Positions 10,621 to 20,988 of a DNA stretch of 64,000 nt are shown in pieces. The stretch lies in the NCBI GenBank assembly GCA_907163345.1, contig CAJQUN010000055.1, forward strand, positions 992,001 to 1,056,000, in the 5' to 3' direction. Origin of the DNA: Haberlea rhodopensis. Taxonomy: Eukaryota; Streptophyta; Magnoliopsida; Lamiales; Gesneriaceae. A program made the translations under genes and the position numbers. Below the pieces are notes generated by a model. It was not told where the DNA came from and made no database searches. It was given only the letters and a program-made list of their open reading frames with translations. Numbering within the stretch: the first letter of the stretch is position 1; the number at the start of each line of letters is the position of its first letter.

Positions 10621-11969
10621 GTTTCAACTTATTCATATGCATTACTCAAAAAGCATCGCAACCTCTTCTTCCAATTCCTAAACACCACATATTCATCTCT
10701 TCCAATTCCTAAACACCACTGATCCAATCATAGATACAACAAAGTTCATAAATAGATAAAACCTTTGTGTTTGCGTCATCGTCGGCGACGGTTGTCGACA
10801 TCGGCATAACCGTCCGTTTTGCCTTCGTCTGGGTTTCCCCATCGTACACTGTGTTTTCCACTTTATTCATAACTCCACCGTCCATTTAGCTTTTGTTGCC
10901 AGAAAACAAAGAAGAACATGAATCGATTTTTTAATCTGTCTTATCTTCTTCTTTTGTGCTTGTGAAGTGGTTCTCATCGATGGCGTGTTCCAGAACTTCA
11001 GATTCCTCTGCATAGTCAATTCCATGGCTTCAAGCGTGACTCTTCGTGTGTTCAATGTCTATTTTGGTCATTTTGCTCGAAATTGGACCTAATCGAAATT
11101 TTTTTTTTTTTGGATTGGCTTCAAAAACTTTTACCTTGTGGTACTGGCCTGAATTTTATCCAAAAAAAAAAAAAGAAAATTACATATAGGTATCACTTTT
11201 CAAAATATGTTTCAATTAAATCTAGCAAAATATTTTCTTTTCAACTAAATATATCTACTGAGAATCTTCTTTCATATAAGTCGATTTTTATGAAACCTTA
11301 ATCTAATTAGTCAATTGCTAATTTTAAAATACACTTGTTCTAAAAACCAATTTATAACAATTGAATTATCTCTTCCTCGTCGTGAGGGTTGATGATGGTC
11401 GCGTGTTCTGGGAAATCAGCAATGGTGGTTAGGCGAGGAGTATGGAGCGATGGCGGTGTTGTGGTGGAGGTGGTGACGACTCCTTTTCGTTTTGCCAAAT
11501 GTCATTCTTCTCCAACCACAGAAAATCGACGTTTATTTCAATTGTGTTTGTTGTTTTTATGGTATTTTTGGGTTTTAATTAACATTGAACTTTTATTTCA
11601 ATTTTGGTGCACATTATGTGTTTGCTAAAAGGTCTCTTTAGGGAAACAAATATTTTTTGTAGCAAATTTGGAAAAGATAAACAACATATCACCTCATTTT
11701 AAAGGTTTTGATTTATTTTTTTTTCACTTTCATTTGTTTATGTACAACATACCAGGTAAAAAATAGACTCTAAAATTTCATTTTCATTTGTTTACATACT
11801 GTTTTGATTCTAAACCTTCAGATATAATGCCACTGCATTTGTGGAAGGTTCTATAATAACATAAAAGATGCATATATCAACTTCCTGACAATATATCAGT
11901 GAGGTAACTCTATCTTATCTTCTCAAATCAAAGTTGAAGAACTAACAATCTTAAACAAACAAGCAATGC

Positions 11970-12875
11970 ATAACGGTGCATGTAAATTACATGCACCGAT
12001 AGACTCGACATTTGCATTGGTTCTCAATTTACATAATAATTAAATATCATACAATAAGTGTTAAAGGCGATCAGAAATAACACTTAAAAATTAAGACATG
12101 TATGTGTAATATATATTATCATTTGAAAAATAATATACTTTTGTTATGAGATTATTTAATAATTTATCATATATTATATACTCATCCATAATAAAAATTT
12201 AATTTCTAAAATAATATATTGTATCTTTAATTTGTTATAAGATCAATTGTAAAAATTATAGAATGAAAAATTCACTTTTTTATGATTTGATCATTGTTAT
12301 TTAGTAATTAGATAAAAAAAACAAAGTATATTAGTGCATCACCGCCTATAGGTGCATGTAAATTACATGCATCGATAGATTTTAGTAAGTCGGTGCATGT
12401 GAATTACATGCCGATGAGTCTATTGATGCATGTAAATTACATGCATCAATAGACTTATACTATATTTAACCAAAAAACATAGTCTTTTTTATATGTAATT
12501 TTGAATATGTAACATTTTTTCTTCGTTAATTTTTTTAAATTAATAGCAAACTAAAATATAAAACAATACCTAAGTCTAACAAACCGAATAAGAAAACAAT
12601 ACCTAAGTCTAAATGTGGATGTAAGTTACATGCACCACTGAGTTTATCGGTGCATGTAAAATACATACACCGATAGACTTATGAGTTGTTGGTGCATGTA
12701 AATTACATGCACCACTGAGTCTACGGTGCATTTAAACTAAAGCACCGATAGACTCGTGAGCTATTGGTGCATGTAAATTACATGCACTACTGAGTCTATC
12801 TGTGCATGTAAATTACATGCACCGATAGATTCATGAGCTGTATGTGCTTGCATGTAAATTACATGCATCATTGGT
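11970..12875. repeat. Palindrome array, part 2 (TGCATGTAAATTACATGCA)
   Basis: Clusters at 11970-12010, 12343-12460 and 12608-12875 contain many copies of TGCATGTAAATTACATGCA, with 9-bp arms pairing around one A. Spacers alternate between GAGTCTATC and its reverse complement GATAGACTC, so neighbouring spacers extend the palindrome to arms of about 20 bp. Copies vary from perfect to 70-80 percent by eye. Confidence 0.88.
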
Positions 12876-12906
12876 TTCAATATCATTACATTCTCAAAAT
12901 TTGCAT

Positions 12907-13130
12907 TCAAACAATTGATCGAACATCTCAAATACATTATAGTTTTGAGTTTTACATTAAAATCTACAAACAATCATTACAAAAAAATTGAAATTCAAAA
13001 TAAATATAAAATTTTCATTCAAACAATTGATCGAATATCTCAAATACATTATAGTTTTACGTTTCACATTAAAAATCTACAAACAATCATTACAAAAAAA
13101 TTGAAATTCATAAGAAATATAAAACAAAAT
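12907..13130. repeat. 112-bp tandem duplication
   Basis: The block starting TTCAAACAATTGATCGA at 12907 recurs 112 bp later with few differences, just before the G-rich end of unit 2. Confidence 0.8.
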
Positions 13131-13709
13131 CAACACAATCGGAAAATAGATGATAAACAGAAGAAGGAGATGATCTTGTCTTTTTGCACAACTTCCAACG
13201 ACTGGCGTTGGTGGTTGGGACAGGTGGCTGGTGTGAGGGTTGGAGACTATGGTTTTGAGGTTGAAGGAGGTGATCGAAGACAACATACTATTTTGGTCAT
13301 TTTTATCGAATTGGACCTAATTGAAAGAATGTTTTTTTAATTGGGCCGCAAAAACTTTTAACTTGTGATACTGGCCTGAATTTTACGAAAAAAAAGGGGA
13401 AATTACATGGAAGTCCACTTTGGTGACACAAAATCTACTTAAGTCTTGAGAAAAAATCTTAGTGCATAAAAAGCCAAATTGGAAACAATTGTGTTGAAAT
13501 AAGTCTACTTTTCAAATTTTCAAATCAATTGGGTGTTTTATGATGACTCTTTTACCCCTCAATAGTTTGATATATTGCATTCTATCCTTTAGGCTTTTGT
13601 TTAAATTACAAAGAAGTCCATATATAATATTTAATTATCTTTGTTATCCTTATATTTATAAGTTGCGTCTTTTTACAAGTCCCCATTTTATGCGATCCTT
13701 GGCAAAAAA

Positions 13710-13722
13710 TGGTATCAGAGCC
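13710..13722 (+). promoter_or_regulatory. tRNA-Met primer-binding site, viral copy 1
   Basis: TGGTATCAGAGCC is complementary to the 3' end of initiator tRNA-Met, the primer for reverse transcription in caulimovirids. It sits about 80 bp before the first viral ORF and marks the left end of the viral DNA. Confidence 0.85.
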
Positions 13723-13803
13723 AAGGTTTATTCTGGAAATACTATGATAATATCTTGAATATTAATTTGTAACCTATACGGATGAGACGATTTCAAGAAA
13801 AAT

Positions 13804-14112
13804 ATGGACCCGAACGTTTGTTCGAAGTGTCATTCTTACAGGTGGTATTTCCAGAAATTGGAAAAACTAAATCAAAAGCATATGGCAGAAGCTCAACGCT
13901 TCAACCATAAGTGGAAACAATTACGAGGAACATGTTTATGCACTCCAAGCATAAATCATTACAAGAAATTGGAAAGGATGGCGAAGAGGCTTCATCAAGT
14001 GAACCTCAAACTTCAGTTCCAGTTAGCCGAACTTCAGGAGGACAATCATCCTGAACACGGGGACGTTGTACCAGACCCCAATGATCCAACAGGGTCCGGA
14101 CCGGATGAATAA
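13804..14112 (+). CDS. Pararetrovirus ORF1, small protein of unknown role
   Basis: Intact 102-residue frame, first ORF after the primer site. The N-terminus has a paired-Cys CSKCH motif, and a second CLC occurs near residue 42. The middle is rich in Lys/His/Gln and probably helical; the end is acidic and Pro-rich. It overlaps the next ORF by 47 bp in another frame. Small leader-proximal proteins exist in tungro- and badnaviruses, but I see no clear similarity and assign no function. The copy-2 counterpart (from about 39128) is broken by stops. Confidence 0.65.
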   Translation: MDPNVCSKCHSYRWYFQKLEKLNQKHMAEAQRFNHKWKQLRGTCLCTPSINHYKKLERMAKRLHQVNLKLQFQLAELQEDNHPEHGDVVPDPNDPTGSGPDE

Positions 14113-14503
14113 GATGGGTGAGCCAACCTTTCGAGAAATCGAGCCCGATTCTTCTAAGATTTCCCAAGATCTTAGAGAGATCCAAAAGACAGTGCAGCGC
14201 TATGGATATCTTCAATACCATGTCCCTACACAAATCCATCAGATCCAGAGTCAGATGGAGACCATGATTAAACATCAGAAGGAGATTCTTGAAAACCTTC
14301 AAGATGTTCAATCCCGAGTAAAGGAATTGGAGTCAAGGCCCAGTCCTACAGGAAGAAGAAAAGGAGGATGGTTGCCACCATCTTACGGAACAGAACCCCT
14401 TTTACACCAAAAGGGGAAAGCAGAGGAGGTCCGAAGGCCGTTAACTGAGTCTGAAAAAATGATTGCAGTCCTACGAGGAGAACTCATACTTCCCACAAAG
14501 TAA
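14066..14503 (+). CDS. Pararetrovirus ORF2, coiled-coil (virion-associated-like) protein
   Basis: Intact 145-residue frame. Residues about 25-95 are heptad-like and rich in Gln, Ile, Leu and Glu, fitting a coiled coil. The C-terminal third is basic and Pro/Gly-rich. Size, position before the coat gene and the coiled coil recall the virion-associated protein of caulimoviruses and badnavirus P2, but the match is by layout only. Its stop codon TAA shares an A with the next start (TAATG at 14501-14505), a stop-restart arrangement typical of polycistronic pararetroviral RNA. Confidence 0.65.
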   Translation: MYQTPMIQQGPDRMNKMGEPTFREIEPDSSKISQDLREIQKTVQRYGYLQYHVPTQIHQIQSQMETMIKHQKEILENLQDVQSRVKELESRPSPTGRRKGGWLPPSYGTEPLLHQKGKAEEVRRPLTESEKMIAVLRGELILPTK

Positions 14504-15937
14504 TGGAAAGAATCAACCTGGAAGATCTACGAGATCTTGAAGATCTAAGGGATCTTGCTGATTCATTTGCGGGATTAAATCTCGTAGAAATCAAGACAGG
14601 AGAGCCAGTACAAAGACCTCCACCACAAGAGAGCTTCGGGTCACACAATCCACCCGAAGGAGACCAAAGTATGCCACACAGGGATGATTTCACCTCAGCA
14701 ACTTTGGATCCCCCAGTAGGAACAAGGAACCGTTCCCGAAGGCCAGATATTCATCAGACGCCATATGGGAAGTCACGGCTAGATCCAATCCATCCATATG
14801 GACTTATGCTCAACATGGATAATTTGGATTTCAAAAACAGAGAACTTCTTACTGATGAATGGGCTTCAGCAATGAGAATAGCAGCAGGAACACTTGACTT
14901 AGGCAAAGAAGGATTCATTTTACTTCTAAAAATGAGTCTGGAAGGATCAGTCAAGATTGCCTGGGATCTTGGAGACCCAGGAACCAAGGAAGAAGTTCTA
15001 GCCGGAGAGTCCCTGAAAGAGATCGTGGACAAGATGGCGAGATTCTTCAAATGTTTCATCGGAATAAGCTACTTCGAGGGAATGGAGGAAGAAAAGGCTA
15101 AGAAATACAGACAAGCTCTAATTAGCCTAGAACTACATGACATCTGCTATGTAGATGAGTACATCAAACTCTTTACAGAGTATCGATGGAAGTCGAAGAT
15201 AGCGGAAAACGATGCAGCGGAGCTGTTTTTTTTTCAAAATTCCGAGCCCATTGAGAGAAATGCTTATCCAGGAGTATACACCGCATACAATCGAGACGGT
15301 GTCCAGGAGAATGTCATTTCTCAAAGTAAAGCTGGCGGAGTGGTGCTACCAAGCAAAGCTCCAGAAAAATTTCAAGAAGCTAAGAGGAATCAACAAAATG
15401 GCTCATCTTTGTTGTACGGGAAATGATATCCCTACAATCATTGGGAACTACCCACAAAGGCGCAAGTTGAAGAAGCACAGAAGTCAACCGTATGCCCGAG
15501 GAGGTGGTTCAAGAAAGAGTAGGTCTTCATGGAGACCTAGAAAGTTCTGGTCAAAGCAGAAAGCCCGAAGCTATAGATCGGGGCAAAAGTCTGGACCAAC
15601 AAGGAGTAGAATCTCATCGACAGGTTCTAATCAAGCAAGTTCTAGCAGGGCACCAACGAAGAGAACTTTCAGACGCACACCTACCCGTGCAAATGAGAGT
15701 TTCAGAGATTGTAACTGCTGGACATGCGGAGCAAGAGGACATATCTCTACAGATTGTCCAGAAAACCAAAGCCGATGAGTCAGACAGTTCGAGCATACCA
15801 AGGAATTTGAGGATGCTGTCTATTTTCAGGATTTGGTACAGGTGTATCAATTTGAGGATATTCCCTCAGATGAAAGTATCTACGAAGAAGAGATCTACTC
15901 TGAGGATGGAGGTGAATCTAGCTCAGAATCAGAGTGA
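14503..15937 (+). pseudogene. Pararetrovirus coat protein gene with zinc knuckle, frameshifted
   Basis: The capsid gene runs about 478 codons. Frame 1 covers 14503 to the T9 run at 15226-15234, after which the capsid reading continues in frame 2. A CCHC zinc knuckle with C-x2-C-x4-H-x4-C spacing (CWTCGARGHISTDC) lies at about 15716-15757, behind a strongly basic Arg/Ser-rich region. Both are classic features of the nucleic-acid-binding end of caulimovirid coat proteins. The C-terminus is very acidic and ends in SESE. Besides the T-run frameshift, TGA at 15776-15778 interrupts the frame; the second viral copy has a sense codon there. The movement ORF starts inside the acidic tail. As it stands no full capsid could be made. 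Confidence 0.8.
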
Positions 15938-17156
15938 AGGAGAGTTCCTTCAGCACGTGATTCGAGAAGAGCCGTCGAGGTTTTTCTCGCATACCACTGT
16001 TTCTCATAAAACCCTTATGAGGATCATGAAAGAAGAACCAAAGCTTCAAATGTATGATGGATTTACAATTGGAGCAATGGAAAAAGCCATGGATATGATT
16101 GGTCTTCGTAGCAGGAAGCATCAGATTATCCATAGGGTAACAACAGGTGAATTTGCGATCCCAATGGAATTCACGGGAAACCAAATTGAGATGCAGTTAA
16201 TCCCCTACAGAGAAATCCAGGAGATTAAGAACAAAGTCAAGAGAGAGGTTGCTAATACACTCTCGTGGATTCATATCGGAGCCATAAGAGTTATCATCAA
16301 AGCAACATTCAAGGAAGGAATTGATTCGCCCCTCAACCTGGCGATCTTTGACAAGAGAATCCCGAACCTCAAAGATTCTTGTTTAGGAGCAGTAGCAGGA
16401 AATCTGTATGCAGGAAAGATGGCCTTCAACATCTATCCGAGGATTGCTTACAATTTAGGAGATCGAGACTTCAACAAAGTTCTCACTCTTCATCAAGATT
16501 TTAAAAGAGAAGATTTGATGAAAGAAGGGAACAGGCCTTACTCGATCACCTACAAGGTGTCATACGCACTCTCGAATACTCATCATTCCGAAGTATTCTT
16601 GAGAAAGGAATTCATCGAAGTCCCCAGAATCTTCGAAGACTTCGCCAAAGCAGTATTGCCGGACATCATTGATACTCCGACAATAGGAGAGATTGACATG
16701 AGGATACAAGATCAACCTGTTCTGAACAGAAGCAGGAGCCTCATGATCGAGTCAAGAAGGATGTCTTTCCAACAGGATAGGTTAATCAGCAACTATCCAG
16801 GGGAAAAACAGAAGGGAGCCTCAAGCAGAATTCAGAAAGTTCCTGATGTATTCCAAACAATAGGGAAACTGAAATGCCCAGAAGGCTGGAGAGAAGTGCA
16901 GATAATTTTTGACATCACCGAGAAGAACAATATCTTCCCCTGCGCTGTCCTATATTATTTGCAACAACCTACAGTTGGCAAATTTCAAGGAAACCTTCAA
17001 ATTGGTGAAATTAATCTCACAATTGAAGGAATTGCCGGACGGATCCCCGAGCAGCTTATTTTAGGGATTGAATTTCTTGAGAAATATAAACCTTGGGAAA
17101 GATTGCAAGATGGAATGGAATTCACGGTCGACGGAAAGAGATACCGAATTCGATGA
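15906..17156 (+). CDS. Pararetrovirus movement protein (30K superfamily)
   Basis: Intact 416-residue frame from the ATG at 15906, which lies in another frame within the acidic end of the coat gene. The central part (about residues 110-165) has the 30K-type core, with alternating hydrophobic beta-strand segments and the motif LAIFDKRI carrying the conserved Asp. Such proteins enlarge plasmodesmata and carry virions or nucleic acid from cell to cell. An upstream extension of the frame to 15492 overlaps the coat gene and is probably not translated. The stop codon overlaps the next start as ATGA (17153-17156). The copy-2 version has an early stop, is split by a hAT insertion and loses its C-terminal part. 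Confidence 0.82.
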   Translation: MEVNLAQNQSEGEFLQHVIREEPSRFFSHTTVSHKTLMRIMKEEPKLQMYDGFTIGAMEKAMDMIGLRSRKHQIIHRVTTGEFAIPMEFTGNQIEMQLIPYREIQEIKNKVKREVANTLSWIHIGAIRVIIKATFKEGIDSPLNLAIFDKRIPNLKDSCLGAVAGNLYAGKMAFNIYPRIAYNLGDRDFNKVLTLHQDFKREDLMKEGNRPYSITYKVSYALSNTHHSEVFLRKEFIEVPRIFEDFAKAVLPDIIDTPTIGEIDMRIQDQPVLNRSRSLMIESRRMSFQQDRLISNYPGEKQKGASSRIQKVPDVFQTIGKLKCPEGWREVQIIFDITEKNNIFPCAVLYYLQQPTVGKFQGNLQIGEINLTIEGIAGRIPEQLILGIEFLEKYKPWERLQDGMEFTVDGKRYRIR

Positions 17157-19264
17157 CCACCAGTCCATTCTCAATATACATCTCCATTGGGATGTTATAT
17201 GAGAAGTACCGGGCAGAATATTTTGCAGCCTACATTGACTCAGGGGCTGGAATATGCACTGCCATGTGAGAAATCTTCCCCAAAGACGTTGGTGCAAAAT
17301 TACCAGCCATTGCCGGAAGAGACTTTTCCAAACGGATCCTTATTCTTAATGAAGGAGTCCAAGGAGCGGAAATAATTATCGGCGGAGCAGGCGGTACCCC
17401 ATGGTACAAAGTCAAAACTCCACCTATATATTTCCATGATACAGGTGCAGATATGCTGTTAGGAAACAATTTCCTACAGACGTTCAAGACATTCACGCAA
17501 GAGAATGAAACGAGAAGACTTATTTTCACAACTCTATGTGATCATAAGATTATGGTACAACGATTACGGGAGGCGTTTCACCGAAAATTCCCTATTCGTT
17601 TTCGCAACAAGCGTGGTGATGAAGGAAAACTTCGACACCCAAAGATGAAAGATCAGCGGAAATTTGGAGAGGCAATTCTTCAGTTCCGACAACAAGGTCC
17701 TAGTGAAAGGGGGTCACAAACTTTTGACTGGGTTAATATCATGTCTTTCAGAGAACAGGATGAGGAAAGAGTAACTCCAGAAACCCTGTTGCTACTGAAA
17801 AATGCTTTACGAGAAGAAGTTCCACAACCTGAATCTACCCTCGAAGAGCGAATCACTCTAGAAGATGTAAAAAGGAAGATTCGTAGGAACTACAACGAGG
17901 ATCCACTGGCATGGTGGAACAAAAATGAGCTCAGAGCTACTTTGAAGGTGAAAACTGGAAAAGAAAATGAGTTTGTGAGGTATAGGCCGATCCCCATGAA
18001 CCAAGAAGATCGGAAGGATATGCAGAGCATACTTAAGGAGCATCTTGACCTTAAGTTAATCTCAGCAGGTATTTCTCCATACAGCAGCCCCGGTTTTCTG
18101 GTAAGAAATCATGGAGAAATTAAACGAGGAAAGCCGAGATTAGTGATCAACTATCAAGGGATCAACAAAATCTTGGAGTTCGATGGATATTTTATCCCAA
18201 GCAGAGAACATTTGGTAAATAGCATCAAGAATGCCAAAGTATTCTCCAAATTCGATTGCAAGTCTGGTTTCTACCAGATTAAAATGGAGGAAGCAAGCAG
18301 AAAGTTCACAGCATTCTCCACACCACAAGGACATTATATCTGGAATGTCATGCCAATGGGATTGGCAAATGCTCCCCAGATATATCAAAGGAAGATGGAT
18401 AATCTTTTCAAGGATTACTTCCGCTTCATGTTCGTGTACATTGACGACATCCTCATAGCGTCAAAAAACATGAAAGAACATCTTAAACATCTAGAGATCT
18501 TCTCAGACGTTTGTTACAAGGAAGGATTGGTGCTTTCCGAAAAGAAAGCAGTAATTGCTACAAGACAGATCGAGTTCCTTGGAATCGAGATCGACGAATC
18601 TGGAATCATCCTACAAAATCATATTGTTGAAAAAATACAAGGATATCCGGATGACCTCAAGGATTTAAAACAACTTCAGAGTTTTTTAGGAGTTGTTAAT
18701 TTTGCTGGAATGTTTATCAACAATCTAGCAAACCACAGGAAGGTGTTCAGTTCACTACTCAAAAAGGATGTTAAGTTTGAGTGGAATGAAGATCACAGAC
18801 AAGCTGTTAAACAGCTAAAGGATGTTTGCAGGCAACTACCAAAACTCGCAATACCAAACGACGAGGATGAACTGGTATTATACACAGATGCCAGTGATCA
18901 TTGGTGGGCTGCGGTCCTCATGAAAGTTACAACAGAAGGAGAAGTGCCATGCAGATATTGCAGTGGATTATTTGATAACAACGAAGTTATCAGATGGCAC
19001 ATCAACGAGAAGGAGTTCTTTGCAGTCCGAAAGGCTTTTAAAAAATGGCCATTATTTTTACTTGCAAAGAAATTTATCTTAAAAATAGATAATACGAGTG
19101 TTAAGTCTTTTCTGAAAAATAAAATTGAATCAAAACCAGAAAAGGCTAGACTTTTACGTTGGCAAGCTGAGTGTCAATATTATGATTATGATATTGTCAT
19201 TGTGAAATCTGATAAAAATATTCTTGCAGATTTCTTAACACGAGATGGAGGGACACATTGCTAG
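17153..19264 (+). pseudogene. Pararetrovirus protease / reverse transcriptase / RNase H, one stop
   Basis: A 703-codon frame starts at the ATGA overlap. In order it shows an aspartic protease (YIDSGAG near 17235, later an LLGNNF block near 17455), a reverse transcriptase with the catalytic YIDD (about 18436-18447) and an RNase H domain starting LYTDASD near 18880. This polyprotein copies the pregenomic RNA into DNA in virus-like particles and cleaves viral precursors. One in-frame TGA (17267-17269) lies a few codons after the protease DSG; the rest of the frame is open. There is no integrase domain, which separates it from Ty3/gypsy elements. The last 20 bases overlap the next ORF. Confidence 0.88.
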
Positions 19265-20585
19265 CGATACCCTCAAGCGAGTTAGGAATCTCAGGGAAAA
19301 CCTGGAGATCCTGGAATTAGATTTTGGGACTCTTTGTCTCAATGCAGAGGTCGCGGGACGACTTCAACGAGCAGATCAGGAACTTGTTACTGATCATATA
19401 CAAGCATGCTTTCGGGACCACGAACGTTTGTTTGAAGTCTTGAAAGGGCCTATACTTCAGGCAGCACCTTCAACAGTGCAAAAAGAAGTGTTTAGAGAAC
19501 GGGGCTCATCTAACCCGGAGGCAAGGGATTCAAGTACCCCTGTCACGAGTGCTTCAGATGATGCATTCCTTGAGGATGTACAAGCTGAAGCGAATGTTGA
19601 AGGTCAGGTGTCATCACAATCTGAACCTTCAAGTCAACTCAGCACCTCTGGGGTAAAAGAGGGAGAGTTGAATCTTAGGCCAATGACTGGCAAGTCTAAG
19701 GTTCAAACTAATGACGATTTAGTTTCTTCACCTATGCAGGATTACCAGCGCACTTGGGAGAAACTAATTACCAGGCGAGGTATCAACCCAGAAAAATCAA
19801 TAGTTGATATCTCCGGAAAATATCCGAGAGTTTGGATGAAACCATGCAGCCATCCAAATGATGTTCAGGAATGGTATAATTTCGGAGCTCTAGCTTCGGT
19901 TTATACTGCGGCACCAGCCTTCTCTGAAATTTCGAAATTAGCAAAATGGATCAGAGAAGCTGTATACGAGACTTGGGCCAATAATCCACATTTGGCCAGA
20001 TGTGATATCTTGGAGTTGTATTTTTTCAGTGCTGCTCCAGAACCGGCAAAGAAAGGCTTCATTGAAGCTTTTCATTTTATCAAGCTGAGAAGACCAGATG
20101 GAAACGCCCTGAAAAATATAAAAATGACGCTACCAGAAGGAATTCCAATTTTGGCGGGAACTATCACAGATGATGAAGTTTCAACCAGACGGGCATGTGG
20201 TCTTTGGGTTTGTCTAACTGAAATGGACAAAGTCAAATACACATTCAAGTTTTTTCAGAATTCAGCCAATGGAACTTTCTTGCTGAATTCCATGACAGGA
20301 ACCTCCACGAGATTTGCCGAAGAACACTTTGAAACAAAGAGAAGAATTCTTTGGGAGAACAAGATTCCGGCAGGAAAGGAGACTTACCGGAAATTCTGCA
20401 ACATGGCACACATTGGCCGATTGATTGATCATATCTGCCTAGCATGCCCGGAGCAGAAAGAACCAGAGTTCGGGAAAGGATTCCGATCCAAACCCGACAG
20501 ATCAGAGGCAGGAAAAGACAAAAGACCTGCTGACAAGAGAGCCTGTTTTCCTAAAGCTCGGGGACCACAAAAACCACTAATGTAA
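19245..20585 (+). CDS. Pararetrovirus ORF6, unassigned (position of TAV/P6)
   Basis: Intact 446-residue frame that begins inside the end of the polymerase ORF and is the last ORF before the promoter region. Residues about 70-160 are Ser/Glu/Pro-rich and probably disordered. The part from about 165 to 400 looks globular with several Trp and aromatic residues, and the C-terminus is basic. In caulimo-, soymo-, cavemo- and solendoviruses this position holds the translational transactivator/inclusion-body protein; in tungrovirus it holds P4. I do not see the RNase H-like viroplasmin domain by eye, so the role is a positional guess. Structure comparison with both groups would decide. Confidence 0.6.
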   Translation: MEGHIASDTLKRVRNLRENLEILELDFGTLCLNAEVAGRLQRADQELVTDHIQACFRDHERLFEVLKGPILQAAPSTVQKEVFRERGSSNPEARDSSTPVTSASDDAFLEDVQAEANVEGQVSSQSEPSSQLSTSGVKEGELNLRPMTGKSKVQTNDDLVSSPMQDYQRTWEKLITRRGINPEKSIVDISGKYPRVWMKPCSHPNDVQEWYNFGALASVYTAAPAFSEISKLAKWIREAVYETWANNPHLARCDILELYFFSAAPEPAKKGFIEAFHFIKLRRPDGNALKNIKMTLPEGIPILAGTITDDEVSTRRACGLWVCLTEMDKVKYTFKFFQNSANGTFLLNSMTGTSTRFAEEHFETKRRILWENKIPAGKETYRKFCNMAHIGRLIDHICLACPEQKEPEFGKGFRSKPDRSEAGKDKRPADKRACFPKARGPQKPLM

Positions 20586-20830
20586 AGATTCCCCGACAAA
20601 GGAAAAGAGGTGGACCATTAGAAGTTAGTGCGGATACTGTTCAAACGCACTCAGACAAAAAATAATGGACCACTCACGAGAAAAGTTGGCACAAACGGAC
20701 AAAGATGCCAGACCACGTGAAAGTTAAGGCGCACTCACAGGCGCACTCAACAATTATCAAGATTTGGAATCCGCATTTGAAGTCCGGATTCATGCCTATA
20801 TAAGGGCACTCATTCAGGAAGCTAAGGACA
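20586..20830 (+). promoter_or_regulatory. Pararetroviral 35S-like promoter
   Basis: Intergenic segment after ORF6 with a strong TATATAAGG box at 20797-20805, the usual caulimovirid position just upstream of the pregenomic RNA start. Upstream it holds repeated GCACTCA and GGACCA-like words that could be enhancer modules. Transcript start expected near 20830. Confidence 0.7.
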
Positions 20831-20857
20831 TCGAAAATTCTCCATAGTTTTCTGAGA

Positions 20858-20863
20858 AATAAA
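20858..20863 (+). terminator. Poly(A) signal AATAAA in viral leader
   Basis: AATAAA about 60 bases after the TATA box. In caulimovirids the polyadenylation signal lies shortly downstream of the RNA start, is bypassed on the first pass and used on the second, giving a terminally redundant RNA. Another AATAAA-containing run lies near 21075. Confidence 0.5.
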
Positions 20864-20988
20864 TTTAGAGTCTCCAAGCTTTGTAATATTTCAACTTTCG
20901 TAGCTTGGTAATCTTTCTTTCTTTTATTTCTTTTGTAATCATTTGTAATATTGTTCTGTTGGTTTTAAGTTTATGTGTTTTGAGTCAA

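Larger units (their letters stand above)
8277..11160. mobile_element. TIR-bounded non-autonomous element, unit 1 (MULE-like)
   Basis: The left end (about 8277-8410) and right end (about 11040-11160, reverse complement) are degenerate long inverted repeats. Both contain an AAATT start, a segment like ATTCTTTCAACTAAGTC and an AATCTAATTAG/GGACCTAAT-type block. Closely related ends bound units 2 (11175-13387) and 3 (13397-21791), so the three form one family placed head to tail. The interior holds G-rich stretches, short TTCGGGCAGTG repeats and part of the 19-bp palindrome array. No transposase was recognised. Long degenerate TIRs suggest a Mutator-like (MULE) element, but the superfamily is an inference. 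Confidence 0.5.
11175..13387. mobile_element. TIR-bounded non-autonomous element, unit 2 (MULE-like)
   Basis: This unit starts GAAAATTACAT (about 11175) and ends in the inverted form ACTGGCCTGAATTTTA (about 13387), like units 1 and 3. Only an A-run separates it from unit 1 on the left and unit 3 on the right. It holds the best copies of the 19-bp palindrome array and a 112-bp tandem duplication at 12907-13130. No coding region is supported. Confidence 0.5.

Noticed and set aside
9896..12875. Regularly spaced palindromes considered as a CRISPR array
   Set aside because: Spacers are themselves repeated and palindromic, there are no cas genes, and the genome is a plant nuclear one.
13437..13706. 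Sequence before the copy-1 primer site considered as viral leader
   Set aside because: It does not match the leader at the right end of the same copy (20830-21343), so it is element or host DNA.
15492..15905. Upstream extension of the movement-protein frame
   Set aside because: It overlaps the coat gene's zinc-knuckle region in another frame, and composition favours the coat frame; the ATG at 15906 is preferred.
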